Below, one piece after another: positions 1 through 13,045 of a stretch of 64,000 nt of DNA (position 1 is its first letter; every line of letters starts with the position of its first letter). Origin of the DNA: Mercurialis annua (lineage: Eukaryota; Streptophyta; Magnoliopsida; Malpighiales; Euphorbiaceae); NCBI RefSeq assembly GCF_937616625.2, contig NC_065574.1, positions 1,302,001 to 1,366,000 of the forward strand, given 5' to 3'. The notes beneath the pieces are model-generated. The model had not been told where the DNA came from and searched no databases. It saw only the letters and a program-made list of their open reading frames with translations. The position numbers were made by a program, and so were the translations under genes.

Positions 1-65
1 ATTTTCTTTTGGTTTGATTAATTAGAAAGCCGCTAAAATCATGATAAAATCTATTGTTTTTGCAG

Positions 66-1751
66 GGAGATTTGTATGATCATGGGAGCTTGGTGCAGGC
101 CATAAAGCAGGTGGATGTGGTGATATCAACGGTCGGTCATGCTCTGTTAGCTGATCAAGATAAGATCATTTCTGCCATTAAAGAAGCTGGAAATGTCAAA
201 GTATGTGTATGTATTTTTAGCGGGTTAAAATATTTTGCGGTTATAGAACTCTAGTCTTGATAACCCGCGTTTCATTTGTTATGTTTTAGTAATCTAACTT
301 TCACTTTTGTTAGCGAAGTTCGTAAGTAAAACTTCGCCTGAAATGAATGAGTAATCTCATGTTGTAACGAAAATGTTACTTAGGTTACCAAAATGTAAAA
401 AATGAGATGTTGGCTATGGAAGTCTAAACGGCCTATAGTTTGGTATCCGCAAAATTAATTAATTGTGTATCTAGCCCTAATTTAAAATATATATACATAT
501 ATACATATGTATATACCGTGTGATATGATACAGAGATTTTTACCATCGGAGTTTGGAAATGATGTGGATAGAGTGCATGCTGTTGAGCCAGTAAAGTCGG
601 CATATGCAATTAAGGCTAATATCCGGCGAGCTACGGAGGCTGCTGGAATTCCTTATATATTTGTTTCATCCAACTTTTTTGCTGGATACTTTCTTCCTAC
701 TCTCAACCAACCCGGAGCTACTGTTGCTCCAAGAGATAAACTTGTCATCCTTGGCGATGGAACTCCCAAAGGTAACAAGTTTCTACTTCACATTGAACTA
801 GCGAGCTATGTATGGTTGTCGGTAGGCATTGGTGTAAGCGATAAAACTAAGAGATAGATGTTATTTATAGAAGAACATTTGGTCACTAAGAGAACGGGGA
901 AAGGGAAATACCAATTATTGTTGGGAGACGGAAAATGACGAGAATGTCAATAATCGGGTTAAAGAGGTCAGGAGCGGCCAATGACTAGAGATAGCCGCCC
1001 GCCCTGCCTTGCACCTAGATCCATCCATGTCTATATTACCATAGAGTTGCGATTTTGAACTCTTTGCTCAACCAAAATGATAAACATCACTCCTATGTAA
1101 TTATGCAACTATTTTGTGTTGAAGATTTTATTCTCATCTTTAGGTATTGATCAATAGGATTAATAGATCCATAGTTTGGAACTCAGAGTGTATCATAAGA
1201 GAAACTAGATTCGTTGTTGCATCTACCGTAGTTTTTAAAGATTCGATAAATGTTTAAAGCAAGTATTAAACTTCTATTCTTTTGATCCACAGCTGTTTAT
1301 AATAAGGAAGATGATATCGGCACTTACACGATCAAAGCAGTAGATGATCCAAGAACATTGAACAAAATCCTCTACATTAGACCCCAAAACAATATCTATT
1401 CGTTCAACGATCTCGCTTCTCTTTGGGAGAAGAAAATTGGCAAAACCCTTGAGAAGGTCTACATTTTAGAGGAGCAACTCCTAAAGGATATCCAAGGTCT
1501 GTTGTTGAATAAAATTCAGTTGTTTAAATTGGTTGCACAGCAGAGTTGCGGGTATTAAAATTGCTTCTTTGTTTTTACTTGCAGAAGCGGTACCTCCGAG
1601 AAATGTGGTTCTATCAATCTGCCACTCAGTGTTCGTGAAAGGAGATCATACCAACTTCCAGATCGAGCCATCATTTGGAGTAGAGGCTTCAGAACTGTAC
1701 CCTGATGTCAAATATACCACTGTGGATGAGTACCTTAATCAATTTGTTTGA
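66..1751 (+). CDS. Isoflavone-reductase-like / PCBER-like NADPH-dependent reductase, 5' end missing
   Basis: The C-terminal three quarters of an NmrA-type short-chain reductase of the isoflavone reductase, phenylcoumaran benzylic ether reductase and eugenol synthase group (phenylpropanoid metabolism, cytosolic NADPH enzymes). Four exons join in phase: 66-200, 534-771, 1293-1496 and 1585-1751, all with GT/AG borders. Visible family blocks are GDLYDHGSLVQAIKQVDVVIS, RFLPSEFGNDVDR, a segment AYAIKANIRRATEA that carries the lysine used for catalysis in this family, NFFAGYFLPTL, and the C-terminal DVKYTTVDEYLNQFV. The N-terminal NADPH-binding GxTGxxG region lies outside the window. No frameshift or internal stop is seen. 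The exact substrate (PCBER, IFR-like or eugenol synthase) cannot be decided from this part. Gene family confidence is high. Confidence 0.9.
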
Positions 1752-2366
1752 GCCCTCTGTGTAGAACAATCTTAAACATTACCTTTTTTTAAACTGTTGT
1801 TAGCATAAGACTCGACATACCGAACACCGCTGGAGTAATTGAGAGTATTAAATGATAAATTAAAAGCATGATGAACTATAGTATCGATCTTGAAGGTGAA
1901 ATTTGTCTAGGTCTTTGATGACCTAGTCTTTAGGAAGTCTCCTTTGCTGGTGATATCGTCAGTATCTTCCTATGTTATATGCATATTATATTACTCAGTG
2001 GTGCTCTATTTCACACTATTATTTTACCTATCAAAAACTCAATAGTTGCATTATTGTTTGAGAAAATCAACTTAATGATGAATTTTCTACTGTGATTGAA
2101 TGGAAAAATGGAATAAGGTTATTTCCCATGGCCTCATCAGTTGAACCAGTTAAGACGAAAATCCAAAAAGCCAAACTACGGCTAATCATGTCGTCATCCA
2201 AAACCTCACTCTCCAATACAGATTTAAGAATTCGTCGAAGCATTACAAAATTACTAATACAAAATTTGAGTCTCAGTGATTTTCACTGGCCAAGAGTCAA
2301 AAATAAGGAAGAAAAAGACTAAACAGTTTATACCTGCTAGGTGAAATGCAAGTCTAGTAGTCTTAT
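1752..2366. other. Intergenic, between convergent genes
   Basis: About 615 bases separate the stop of the reductase gene and the stop of SPB1, which face each other. The stretch must hold both 3' UTRs and polyadenylation signals. The only open stretch in it (about 76 codons near 2092) has no recognisable family. Confidence 0.6.
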
Positions 2367-5300
2367 TCACGCACGTGATCCTCCTGTTTTCCCTCTATTT
2401 CCGCTCTTTCCATTTTTAGCCGAACCCTTCCCGGGTCCTTTACCTTTTACACCTTTTGCATTCTTCCCCTTTTTCGAAGACCCTTTTCCTCCTCGTTTAC
2501 CCATACCATGCTTCCTTGCATCACTTTTCATCCGTCGATCGACAACGACTTTCCCCTTGCCACCCTTCACCGCAACTCCTTTCTTGGCAACAACATATTC
2601 CTTCTTAGGCCTTTTAGGTTCTGCCTTCTTATAAAGTTGTTCGATCATCTTACTCTTTGAACGATCACATATGTCTGCTTGATCTGATATAGTGTTTGCC
2701 TTCTTACGAACCTTCTCAAGCCTCTTTGATGCCAGTCTCTTCTTTCTAGCCTTGGCTTGTGCCACTTTCTTAGCAGGACGTGCATTTATTTCTTTGAACT
2801 GTGCTTTCATTGCAGCGATCTCTTCCTTGGTGACTGGTTTCATTGCCTGTCGATGCCTCCTCTCTTCTTCCAGAAACCAGCCCGGCAAACCCTCATCGTC
2901 AAACATATATCTATTGTATGCATCATCAAGCATGTGTTCTCTTTGCTTTTTCCTCAGCATCTTCTTAGCATAAGCCAGTACCTCAGCCTTTGATTCAACG
3001 TCTTCTTCGTCGGAATCATCTGAGGATGAATCATCGCTAGAATCCGTAGCTGCAGTAGGGACTATCTCGAAATCTTCCTCTCCCTTCAAAGTTTTAGGTT
3101 GAGCGTCTTTAGGACCCACTGCGACATTTGCTACCTTTAATGGCATATCATGCTTTTTCTCCTTCTTATCTATCTGCATTTCATCTTCGCTGTCGGACTT
3201 CTCCAAATCTCCATCCTCAACAGCTTTGGCGAAGACATCCTGAGCAAACCATTTATTTGTGATCTCTTCTTCTGTTGGCACTTCTCCGTCATTGAATGGT
3301 ACCATGAGAGGATTTACTTCCTCATCACCTTGGTCTTTATCAGAATCATAATCTGATTGCACAGCTTCAGCATTGTCGTCCCCCTGAATGAAGCAAACAA
3401 CCATTAAGTTCATGATTAATAGAAAAGGATAATTCTGCAAAACAACTTACATGGTTCCTGATAACGTAATAAGAAACTACAGAATTACTAACAAACAATT
3501 GTTTCTATGGTTTAGTCCAGTAATATATCTAAAATTTCACTAGTTAAAAATTCTGGCAGAGCTTCACACACCTCCAAAAGTTCAGAATATGCCTTCCTTG
3601 CACGTTTCCTCTGCTTAGCACTTCCTTCTTTTTTGGCAGTAAACCTTTCATAAACCTGATCGAGAAAATCTTCCATTTTTTCATCATACCTGACATGAAA
3701 TTGCAGACAGGCTATAATGATTGGATGGCTCCAAATAATACCAGCAGTAATGTAGGGATGCAAGAAATAACCTCATTCGTTCTTCATCAGAATCTAAATC
3801 ACTGGATGAGTGCTCTTTAAGATCATGTCTACCCTCATTTTCACTGTCTCCCAACTCACCATTATCGTCATCATTTTCAGCAGAATTAACAGCTACCAAA
3901 TCTTTCTTCCCCTGAGGTTAGTTCAAAAAGAAATTGTTTACAGTTCAAAATTCCAAAAGGCAAGAGATATAAGCGAGCTTAGAAGAATAATTCATAAAAA
4001 ATTATATTAAAAGTATGCAAAATAAGGAGGATTAAAACATAACAAGCAAGTCCAACCTCTCCCGGAACCCAACTACATGATAAGAAAATTGGAAGCACTT
4101 GATTGTTGATTTTGCATAAAAAGATTATGCAAAAGAATAATAAGGTATGAAAACTACCTTGATGGAAGAAAGAGAGAACAATTCGTGATCCACGTAGCCA
4201 TCTTCCAATGCATCTATTTGCATTCCTTTTCCCTTCCGTGTCTTGTCCTGTAATATATGTTTTTTTTTTGGTCAAAGATGGTAATCGACTCTTAGAGTCT
4301 CAATTGTTAGTTGTTAGTTACCGAGGCGTGGTTCGAACCCACAACCTCTCGATGCACTTAGAGACGCCTTAGCCATTCAAGCTAGGCCCACATTGGCGTC
4401 CTGTAATATATGTACATAATTAAGAATCGTGCAAGGTACAAAATAAGTATGGATCGGCATGAACAATTGAAAACTCAAAATGGAGCCAAAAATCTTTTAA
4501 AATTGAAACATAATCACCTACAACAGTCTGTTAACTTGTTAAATATAATTGTTATGCCAATTTACTATTCAAGACATGTACTCGACACCTCAAAGAGACA
4601 TTTGTACAGTAACACTTCTATAAGGAGATGTCATGGTACCAACCTTGGCTCGTCTTTTTGCGTCACGCTTTTTTGCCTGCTTCTTCTTACGCTCCACAGC
4701 GTAAGTCATTTCCTCCATTTCATTCAGCAGCTTATCATCCTCATCCTCCACAGTCTTTTCTTCACCATCTGTGGAAGTGGTAGAAGTAGCCTTTTGAGAA
4801 GGAGACAAGGCCTTCTTTATGTGCATCCTCCATCTGCATGATGAAACCATTGTGAGAAGCATGTATAACATGCATGCGATGCATGGTTACCAAGATATAT
4901 AATATGCATTACCCATGTATATACGATAGGCCTGCACAGAACATTTTGTTACACTTTTCAAAGAAATGGTAAATATTTTCCTCTTTGATGTAAAGAAAAA
5001 AAATAAAAAAAATATAAAGTAAGCTTGGTGGCAGCTTTCCTCCATTTTTCTAATTCATGGTAGCTAAAGGTCTTACAAATCATTTTTCAATAATTCAATA
5101 ACTTACCAATTAAAAAATTGACATGCCAACCTAAGCTTAAGTAGATATTATGATTTAAAAGAAAATAAATCTTTTCATAAGAGCAATAATTTGTTTCTTT
5201 ACTAGATCACCTTTTCTCTCATTGCAGAAGCCAAAAAAAGCTCTACTACTACCATGTCCCTTACATAGGTGATAGGTGAATTGGTAGCATCTGATTAAGT

Positions 5301-7368
5301 ACACTACCAGCATGTCTTTCTTGTCACTCTATATGTTAAAGCCTAATGAAATATTGTGTAGGTCGCAAACCCAACAAAATGATGAGACAAATCTCAATGA
5401 GGATAATGGACTCTACAATTTGCTGAGCTACCGATGAATCATAAAATGATATATACTCCCATTAGAGTATTAGTCATTTATCGTCCTTTAGATTTTTATG
5501 TAATTGGAGATGCCAATTTTACAACTTCTAGTTTAAAAAAAAAGGGGGGGGGAGTGTGTATCTTACTTCAATAGATGTTTAAAGTCTTGCTTTCCAAGGA
5601 CACGAAGATCATCACATAGAGCTTTAACCTGGCCAAACAATCATCATTCACTAGTTAAAAAGCTATGACAGCAAAAATAATAACTCTAAAAGAAGAAAAT
5701 AAAAAAAAGTCACCTCTTCTGTTGTTAAAGCATGATCCTTAAGTGGCAAAGATGCTGGATCTTCAAAGGATATAGACGTAACTGAACCAAGGATCTCAAG
5801 AGGGGTGTTGGAAAAAACAAAATCAGCAGCTGAAGACACTTTCCGAATAATGCTTTCCCCATCTTCGTACCTGTCATTGGATTTTCAGCAATTAAATAAA
5901 ATCAAGCTTATATACTTTTGTGCTTTGTTCAGTAATCAAGCTTACATACTTCTATGTTCATTTGATGAACTAATTTTAATTTCTCATATGGAAGTGCTTA
6001 ATCAGAATAAATCAGGCATAATGTTTGCCTCATTCTAGGAATGACATATGATGCATTTGGAACACTTTTAACTTAAAAGAGAAAACAGTGACAGCCAACC
6101 TATACTTAAACTTAATTTTGTAAAATGTGATTAGATTTATGCAGCTGTGAGATGACTTACCCATCACGGTGTCGCTTTTGCTTTTGTCCTCTGAGTACAT
6201 CAATAACCTGCATGGAGGATTAAAAATACAAACAAGACATTGTAATCAAGTTAACACCAACAAAAAGAGGAGAAAGGAGGGAGAAAAGGGAAGGATTGGA
6301 CAGAACCTTTCGCTGAGGTTCAATGGAACCTTGAAATAGATGTTTCACATCAAGAAGACGCGGATCAATCTTCGCAGGAGCCTTGTACTTTAACCCCAAC
6401 ACAAATATTTCTGCAGATGCAGAACGACTAGCAGCCGGTTTATCCACTTCAACCTTTTCAAACAACTGCAGAAGAAACAAAACTCCAAGTTGACTAAAAA
6501 TCTAAAATCAGCAAATTATAACTTTGAAATGTGCTTAAAAGTCTCAGAGACGTAAGGGTTCAACTTAATGGAATTCAACTCCGCCAATTCCCATGTTAGA
6601 AAAGTTTAGACTTGCTAAAATGTTATCGATTAGTAATAATCCAACTAAATTGAATCCTTGCAACATCATATCACTAGTTCTTTCAAAATGCCTTCCAATT
6701 CTAACACCTATAACAATACCATATGTACACAAATTTTTGACAACGAAAGGAAATGAAAACTCACCTGATTCAAACAATAAATAACCGAATTGTAATCCTG
6801 AGACCTAAAAACCTGAAAGAAAACACCAAAAAACAGTTAATTACACTATCATTCACAGTAAATAACTAATTAAAATTAGTCAAAAATTAATTACTTTAGT
6901 AACAAAAGTTCCTTTAGGAGCCAAGTACTGAGTAGCCAATCTAACAGCATCAATAACAAGAGAATTTTGTGTCATAGCTTCCTGAGACCAAGCCCCACCG
7001 ATATTTGGCGAACCGTCGTGTAACACTAAATCAAACGCCTTAACTCCATTCTCCCCCATTATTTTCTTAATCCTAGCTTTACATTCCGGTTTCGTTATAT
7101 CCTGTTCGATAGCAACCGCACCGCGAACCGGCGCGATTTTAACTAAATCTATACCGAGTACTAGGCTGCCAACAGGCACGCGCTGTACCGCGACTTGCAT
7201 CCAACCTCCGGGAGCGGCGCAAAGGTCGAGGACGGCGCGTGAGGAGTGGAGGAAGTGGAATTTGGCGTCGAGTTGGACTAGCTTCCATGAGGCACGTGAT
7301 CGGTAACCGTGTTCTTTGGCTAAACGGTAGAATTTGTCTAAACGGTGCTTACCTTTGACCTTGCCCAT
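2367..7368 (-). CDS. SPB1: SPB1/FtsJ-type 27S pre-rRNA 2'-O-methyltransferase
   Basis: Nucleolar AdoMet-dependent rRNA 2'-O-ribose methyltransferase needed for 60S subunit maturation. Eleven exons join in phase: 7368-6895, 6812-6765, 6465-6307, 6207-6161, 5870-5714, 5628-5567, 4833-4644, 4247-4158, 3911-3772, 3689-3572, 3383-2367, giving about 833 residues, near the length I recall for plant SPB1. The first exon starts [19 protein letters not shown] and carries the FtsJ domain: RSRASWKL with the first catalytic Lys, the SAM motif [19 protein letters not shown] with the catalytic Asp, and GTFVTK with the next Lys. The middle is acidic and lysine-rich; the last exon has the conserved SPB1 C-terminal domain (around [15 protein letters not shown]) and a Gly/Lys-rich tail. 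A SINE sits in the intron before exon 8 and has duplicated its acceptor; the decoy copy would give a stop after seven codons. Confidence 0.95.
4261..4397 (-). mobile_element. tRNA-derived SINE with 16-bp target duplication
   Basis: A 137-bp element on the minus strand. It starts GCCAATGTGG at 4397, has a pol III A-box-like segment (TGGCTAAGGCG) and a B box (GGTTCGAACC), and ends in an A9 tail, seen as T9 at 4261-4269. It is flanked by exact copies of GTCCTGTAATATATGT at 4245-4260 and 4398-4413, the target site duplication expected from LINE-mediated retroposition. It lies in intron 7 of SPB1, in the same orientation as that gene, and the duplicated target includes the 3' splice site of exon 8. 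An exact duplication suggests a fairly recent insertion. Confidence 0.9.
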
Positions 7369-7896
7369 GGCTTATGCTAGGGTTTAATCAGGGTTTTTGG
7401 TTGCTACTGTGGTTTCTCAGTTCTAGCAGCCGAGACACAGGGGAAGAGAAAATGAAGTGTTAAATTGGTTTAGGTTATTAAAACGGCGCCGGACAGAAGA
7501 GTAAATAGGCTTTTGATTTGGGTGGGTTCTTTAGGCCTTAGATTAGAGCAACCATATAGTTGGGTTGGGTCGGTCCAAAGTTCTGCAGCCTGACCAGCCC
7601 ACATCTTGAACATATCTTATCCGTAAAACTATCTAAAAATATCATTTAATTTTCAAAATTAAGCTTTAAGTACAAAAAATATCTTTACCTAAACAAAACA
7701 TTTTTTACTCATTTATTTTTGTGTATCAAAAATACATAGCAAGTGCATATCGGACATGTCAAAAACACATCATTGACACATTTACAATGCATCTCTAATT
7801 TTCGACCAATTTTAGATTATTTTTATCATTTTTTTTCTATATATTTTCCTTTCTCCTTCTGTTGAGTTTTCAAAATGTGATCTCTCTTATATAAAC
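7369..7896. promoter_or_regulatory. SPB1 upstream region
   Basis: Promoter-side flank of SPB1 (minus strand), about 530 bases up to the MITE at 7897. I see no clear TATA box close to the start codon, as is common for housekeeping genes. No gene is recognised here. Confidence 0.35.
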
Positions 7897-8270
7897 GGCT
7901 TAATCACCCAAAAAAAACCCGCCTTTTAACCCCTTTTCAAGTATAGCCTGATGTTGTAATTTTGTCAGTTGCATCCTAATTCGTACCTTTGGTTTTCAAT
8001 TCCGCCTTCAAGTACTAAATTGATCTCTTTTTCATTTGAAAAAAGTTAAAATAAGTCATCCATTTTTAACTTTTTATGTGAAAAAGAATTCAAACGAGTA
8101 CTTTATAAGGGTTTTTTATGAATTTTTCCCGAGTGAAAAAAGTCCAATTTGATTTTGAGGGTGGAATTGAAACCCAGAGGTGCGAATTAGGGTGCAACAG
8201 ACAAAATTGCAACGTCAGGATGCAATTGAAAAGGGGTTAAAAGGTGAGGATTTTTTTTGGTGATTAAGCC
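7897..8270. mobile_element. MULE-type MITE, 9-bp target duplication
   Basis: A 374-bp foldback element. The left end GGCTTAATCACCCAAAAAAA and the right end, read as reverse complement GGCTTAATCACCAAAAAAAA, form long terminal inverted repeats that go on through CCTTTTAACCCCTTTTCAA. It is flanked by exact TATATAAAC copies at 7888-7896 and 8271-8279. A 9-bp duplication with long inverted repeats is the signature of Mutator-like elements. No coding capacity, so it is non-autonomous. Confidence 0.88.
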
Positions 8271-8921
8271 TATATAAACTTATTGAGTTTGACATTTCTT
8301 ATATTATATATTGGAAGAAAGCTTGTCAAAATCTACATTTTGATGTTTCATTTTTAAAAATACTTCTGAAACTTCAAAAAACTCCATAGTTAGTTACAAT
8401 ATATTAGTTTCATTGTCTCTTATACCACATTTCGACATGTTTGTTTCTGTGCTAGATTGATGATACAAGTCGAAAACACAAAACACGGTAGCACTGATTA
8501 AAGGATGAAAAGGCACGGGAAGTTAAAAAATTGAATTTTCAACTGGCAATGCAAAAAAGGTATTCAAGTGGCTTTTAAAGCTTCTGATAAGCAAGAAACT
8601 TTCACCACACCAACTGCTACAGACAGACATTTTTGATTGAAGAAACTACCAAGTGAACTACTAATAAACACTGCTCAAGCAGTTTACATCTTTGGCAGAT
8701 CTTAATATATGTATAACAATACAAGTTTCAATCTGCAATATCACCATTCTGTCAAACTAAAATTGCCAGGCCACAATTCCAACTGCCTATTACACATCCA
8801 TCATAACAATAATGCATGTCCTTCGAAATGAATTAAATCAATCATCATGAATTGTTCCGTCTGCGACCCATCAAAACCTTTTTAGTCTCCTACATACCCT
8901 ATCAACCCGCCGTTGAGGTGT

Positions 8922-11288
8922 TTAGTCCCCACGAGAGCCGCTGCTACTTGCAGAACTTCTCTTACCACCGTACTTCTGTACAACATCAAGAAAACAAAAG
9001 TAGAATGTTATCCACCGCATATCCCTTTCTAGTGAAGTACTTGATCATAAATAAAAGACAATCATACAGGTTATTTCCATTGAAGAAACAAAGATGAGGC
9101 AGTTGAAACTCACCTGCTTTCCCATGCTGAATGGTATGTACTTGTACTTGATCATGTGTGTAATTTGGCGTCTCATTGTAAGGACAAAAAGGACAATCCA
9201 GTAACAGAGTAGTATAGGCCAAAAGACAGGGACATCAAACATGGAAAAGAAAGTCATGACAAATGCTATGCAGAATGCTTTAGTGAAGGAATACCTGGAA
9301 ACAAAAACAGAAACATCTAATTACTCTCATGCACTTGCAAAGAAGCCCCACAACTATACTTAAAAATATATTTATTACTGAATGTAACGAATTCTGCAGA
9401 CACTGAAGCAACCACTAGCACGCCTTGCAAGTTTGGCAATGATGGATTATATATCACTAAAAACAAACTAGTAATGAACAAATGGATACTCTGTTCATGA
9501 CTATTATGTCGAAAGCAACTGGATATAGCTTATCAGGATTCCACAGGAAAATTGGGCAAGTAACTAAAACAGCAGAGTTAAATCATTATTCCTCTAGCAA
9601 ATGCAAGAACTACGTTATTATTAAAAAATTAACTTCCGACAAGCACAAGAAAAATCGAAGTTAATAAGCGTCACAAAAACATGCCTGGTATAATAGAAAG
9701 TATCTACTATACTTTCCAATCAACAAACTTTGGTACAATCAAAAGCATTCACTATACTTTCCAAGCAAAAAACTCCAATTTAATGCATGACTCGCCAAAT
9801 TTTCCTCGACATCAAATTTACAAAATCTGTTGAACAAATACATGGCAAAATACACCGTCAGCCACATCCCTTCAACACATGCATTTGAATATGTGATGTT
9901 AGCTTTTTACTAATGTAGATACCATATGAGCGATATTCTAGTGTCAGCCACACAGAGGTTTGAGCTTGGTTTTCTTTGAGCATCATTTCCTTTCCCTTCC
10001 AGTTCTCTGATTAACTTGTGAAAAGTAATAATGATCACAAAAAGTATCAAAAGGATCACATATTATCCATATAATAATGACTGGTTGCACATGCACAATT
10101 TTATTTATTTTCAACTACCAAAGAAGCTATATAACAAGCTGAAAATCATTGAACCATTGTTAATATTATGCTTAAAGTCATGCAGATGCTTCCACATCGG
10201 AAAAGATAAAAATGTACCATTAGCGGATATGAAATACTGATAAGTTCAGACATCATCTACTGCTCTTTGTAAGAAGCAATATCTACTGGGGTTGTGACAA
10301 TTCTAAATTAATAAACATCTGGTACATGACAAGAACTCAACCCATGCACGGACTTCCTTAGTCATGCAAATGCAATCTACTAGCATATCCGAATATCTAG
10401 TGTAACAATTTAAGGAACTAAAAGCTGATCATGATATTTTGCTCAAGTAAATTCCAATAAATAAGCTTTCCAAACAATGATGTCAATTGTCAAAGTATAA
10501 GGTCCAATATGTATATATGAAAAGTAAGTTTAACAGCCATTCAAAGAGGCTACTTCCATTCTAGGACCAAATAAATTAACCTCAGGTTAGTTCAGCAAAA
10601 TAACACTAAGATTCCAAATTTGTAATGTTCTCCAAAATAAAAAGTGCAAGCTATCTATTGCAAATAGTAGAGGCAGGTTCACACCAAGAAATGCCAAACT
10701 TAGACACAATGACGAGCTACTCACTCTGTACCTCAGCTGAAATCTTAGAGACAAGTTTCTTCCACGACAACAATCCCATTTTCGAAAGTCAAACAAAAAT
10801 ATAAATCGTCATACCATAGGTGATGCATATCAACCATAAAAAGAGGAATTCAAACTATAGAAATACTTTATAACTTGCAAGAACAATATTGACAAAAAAG
10901 TTATAAAATACTTGTTAAATACTGTTATCTCCACTCACCAGAATTTGAACTCAGGAAGGCGGCGAATGAATGGCTTAAATTCATCAGAGCCCTTAGTAGG
11001 CAACAGAGCTCCATCCGAATGCTCAATTTCAGGATCAACCAGAGGTGACAAAAACCCAATAAGCAAATTCAGCAGGTATATTCCAAGACCATAGGAAACA
11101 ATGTAAAATCCCTCGACATAAAAAACCCGCAGACAGTAGATAGCCACAACCGCAGCAGACCCGATCCACCTATAGACTGTATGAGGTGTAGTCTTATCCA
11201 AATAATACTGAAACATTCTCCATACTTCATGTCCCCATTGCGCTACTGGTGACGAAGCCGCCGCATCTTCACCCCCAACTCCCTCCAT
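8922..11288 (-). CDS. RER1: RER1 family ER-retrieval receptor
   Basis: Golgi membrane protein that returns escaped ER membrane proteins to the ER through COPI vesicles. Three exons, 11288-10939, 9294-9114 and 8975-8922, join in phase to about 194 residues, the usual RER1 length. The ATG at 11288 (MEGVGGED) is the first in the frame; the codon just before it is TTG. Family blocks: [81 protein letters not shown]. Four hydrophobic segments fit the known topology. The last exon encodes a Ser/Gly/Lys-rich cytosolic tail ending SRGD. Intron 1 is about 1.6 kb. The 5' UTR probably reaches towards 11690-11800. Confidence 0.95.
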
Positions 11289-13045
11289 CAAATATCAGCT
11301 TCACAATCCTGCATATTACGCAAAATAAACACAAATCACAAAAAAAAAAAAAAATCATCACCAAATCAATGGCTTAAATGTAACCCAATACCCAAAGAAA
11401 CCCTAAAAAACAATACCCAAAAAACCCAATTGATTAAAGAATAAAATGCAGCTAACAAACATTACATCGAATAAAAATTAATAAAATTCCTTAAAAACAA
11501 TTAAAAAAAATAAAATTAACTATTAGGGTTACTTCCCAAATATCAAAACAAATTCCAGGAAACAGATCTGAGAACACAATCAAATCAAATATTTCCAAAT
11601 TGATAATCAATCTCATAATAACAACAACAAGATTACAATAATACCCAAAATCAGAAACAAAATATAATACCGAAAACTGACCCTGATTTTAATGGTCTAA
11701 GCTATTAATCAGCTTAGGAGGACTGTGAAACGGATTAGCAGAGAGAGAACAGGGACGAAATTGAAAATTTATGGAGGCGAAATTGTGAATGGAGAACAGA
11801 TCTGTGAAAAAGGCCGGTTTGGGGGTAGATTCGGTATTTTGATATTTTTGTTTTCTATTTTGTGAAATTAAAGGTCAGAGAGAAAAGAAAATAAAATAAA
11901 AGGAATTGAGAAGAAATAGGAAGGGAGAAGTTTTTGTTGCTTACGGACACTGACGCGGCTGAAGCGTTGTTGATTTTGTTTAGAATTACTCTGCCGTCCG
12001 TCTACGCCTGTTCATGGGCCTGGTTCGGGCCGAGCTTATCGGACTTTATTATTTTTTTAGGGTTTTTTAGATAAATACCAAAAAAAGATAAAATATTCTT
12101 AAAAATACTACCTCCAAGTTTTTTTTTGAAAAATACAATCTGTATTTTTTTTTTGCAAAAATGACTTTTGTTATTCTCAAAAATAAAAAAATCTCAGAAA
12201 TACGATTTTGGTTAACCAGCGGTATACTAACACTGTTGGTTAACCAACAAACAAAACTATTATAAATTTAAACCTCAATTTCTATTAAACTAGTTGAAAT
12301 TCTATTACAAACCCCTCCGCCTTCATCACCGCAGGAGCAACCGTCAAATAAAACCTAAATCGTCTCTTTTTAAATCTAAATTACTGATTAACCATTTGTT
12401 AACTAACAGTGTACTAAAAATAAGGCCATTGGTGTACCTTTAGTACATCATTGGTTAAATAGCAACAAAATAAAATTCAACAACAATTAACTAACGTTTT
12501 TATTAATAATATTTTCAAAATAACGTTTATTACAAGTTACCTAACGGTTTACCTAATGTTAACCATTGGTCATCCAACACCCAAAAACATAACAATTCTC
12601 ATAAGCATTTTTTCAAACACTTGGAGTGCAGGCAATGCAACACCAAAAATCGAACCACCACCATATCGCCACCGTTGTTCACAAAAAAAAAACCAGTTAA
12701 CTAACGATTGGTTAAATAGCAACAAAATAAATTTCATCACAACAGGTCCGCTACCTCCGGTGACGACAACCAGTTAACTAACGATTTTATTTATAATATA
12801 TTGAAAATAAAATTTATTACAAAGTTATCCAACGGTTTACCCAGTGGTAACCATTAGTTATCCAACACCCAAAAATATTACAATTCTCATAAGCATTTCT
12901 TCAAACACCTAGAGTGCAGGCTGAACATTGATTCTATATATACGATCACGACAATATACTACAAACTTCCACAATGAACCCAACAAAAACTCAAGAATCC
13001 AGCCACAACAAAGAATAGAACAACCCCAACCGGAAACCAAATCGG
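11289..13045. other. Intergenic, RER1 upstream region and low-complexity DNA
   Basis: Begins with the RER1 5' flank, possibly with a 5' UTR intron around 11310-11700. After 12000 the DNA is AT-rich with poly-T and poly-A tracts and the 12450-12921 repeat. No intact gene is recognised. Confidence 0.5.
12450..12921. repeat. Diverged direct duplication, two copies
   Basis: Two related segments, about 12450-12633 and 12709-12921. Both carry TTGGTTAAATAGCAACAAAA, then TTAACTAACG, an AT-rich block, a TATCCAACACCCAAAAA-like block, ACAATTCTCATAAGCATTT and GAGTGCAGGC. They differ at many positions, and the second copy has an extra segment near 12748-12773. Origin unknown; possibly a decayed transposon. 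Confidence 0.75.

Noticed and set aside
2341..2993. Proline- and phenylalanine-rich plus-strand open stretches
   Set aside because: They lie antisense to the lysine- and glycine-rich last exon of SPB1 and have no family of their own.
4410..4841. 143-codon plus-strand open stretch
   Set aside because: Antisense to SPB1 exon 7 and its intron; composition explained by that exon.
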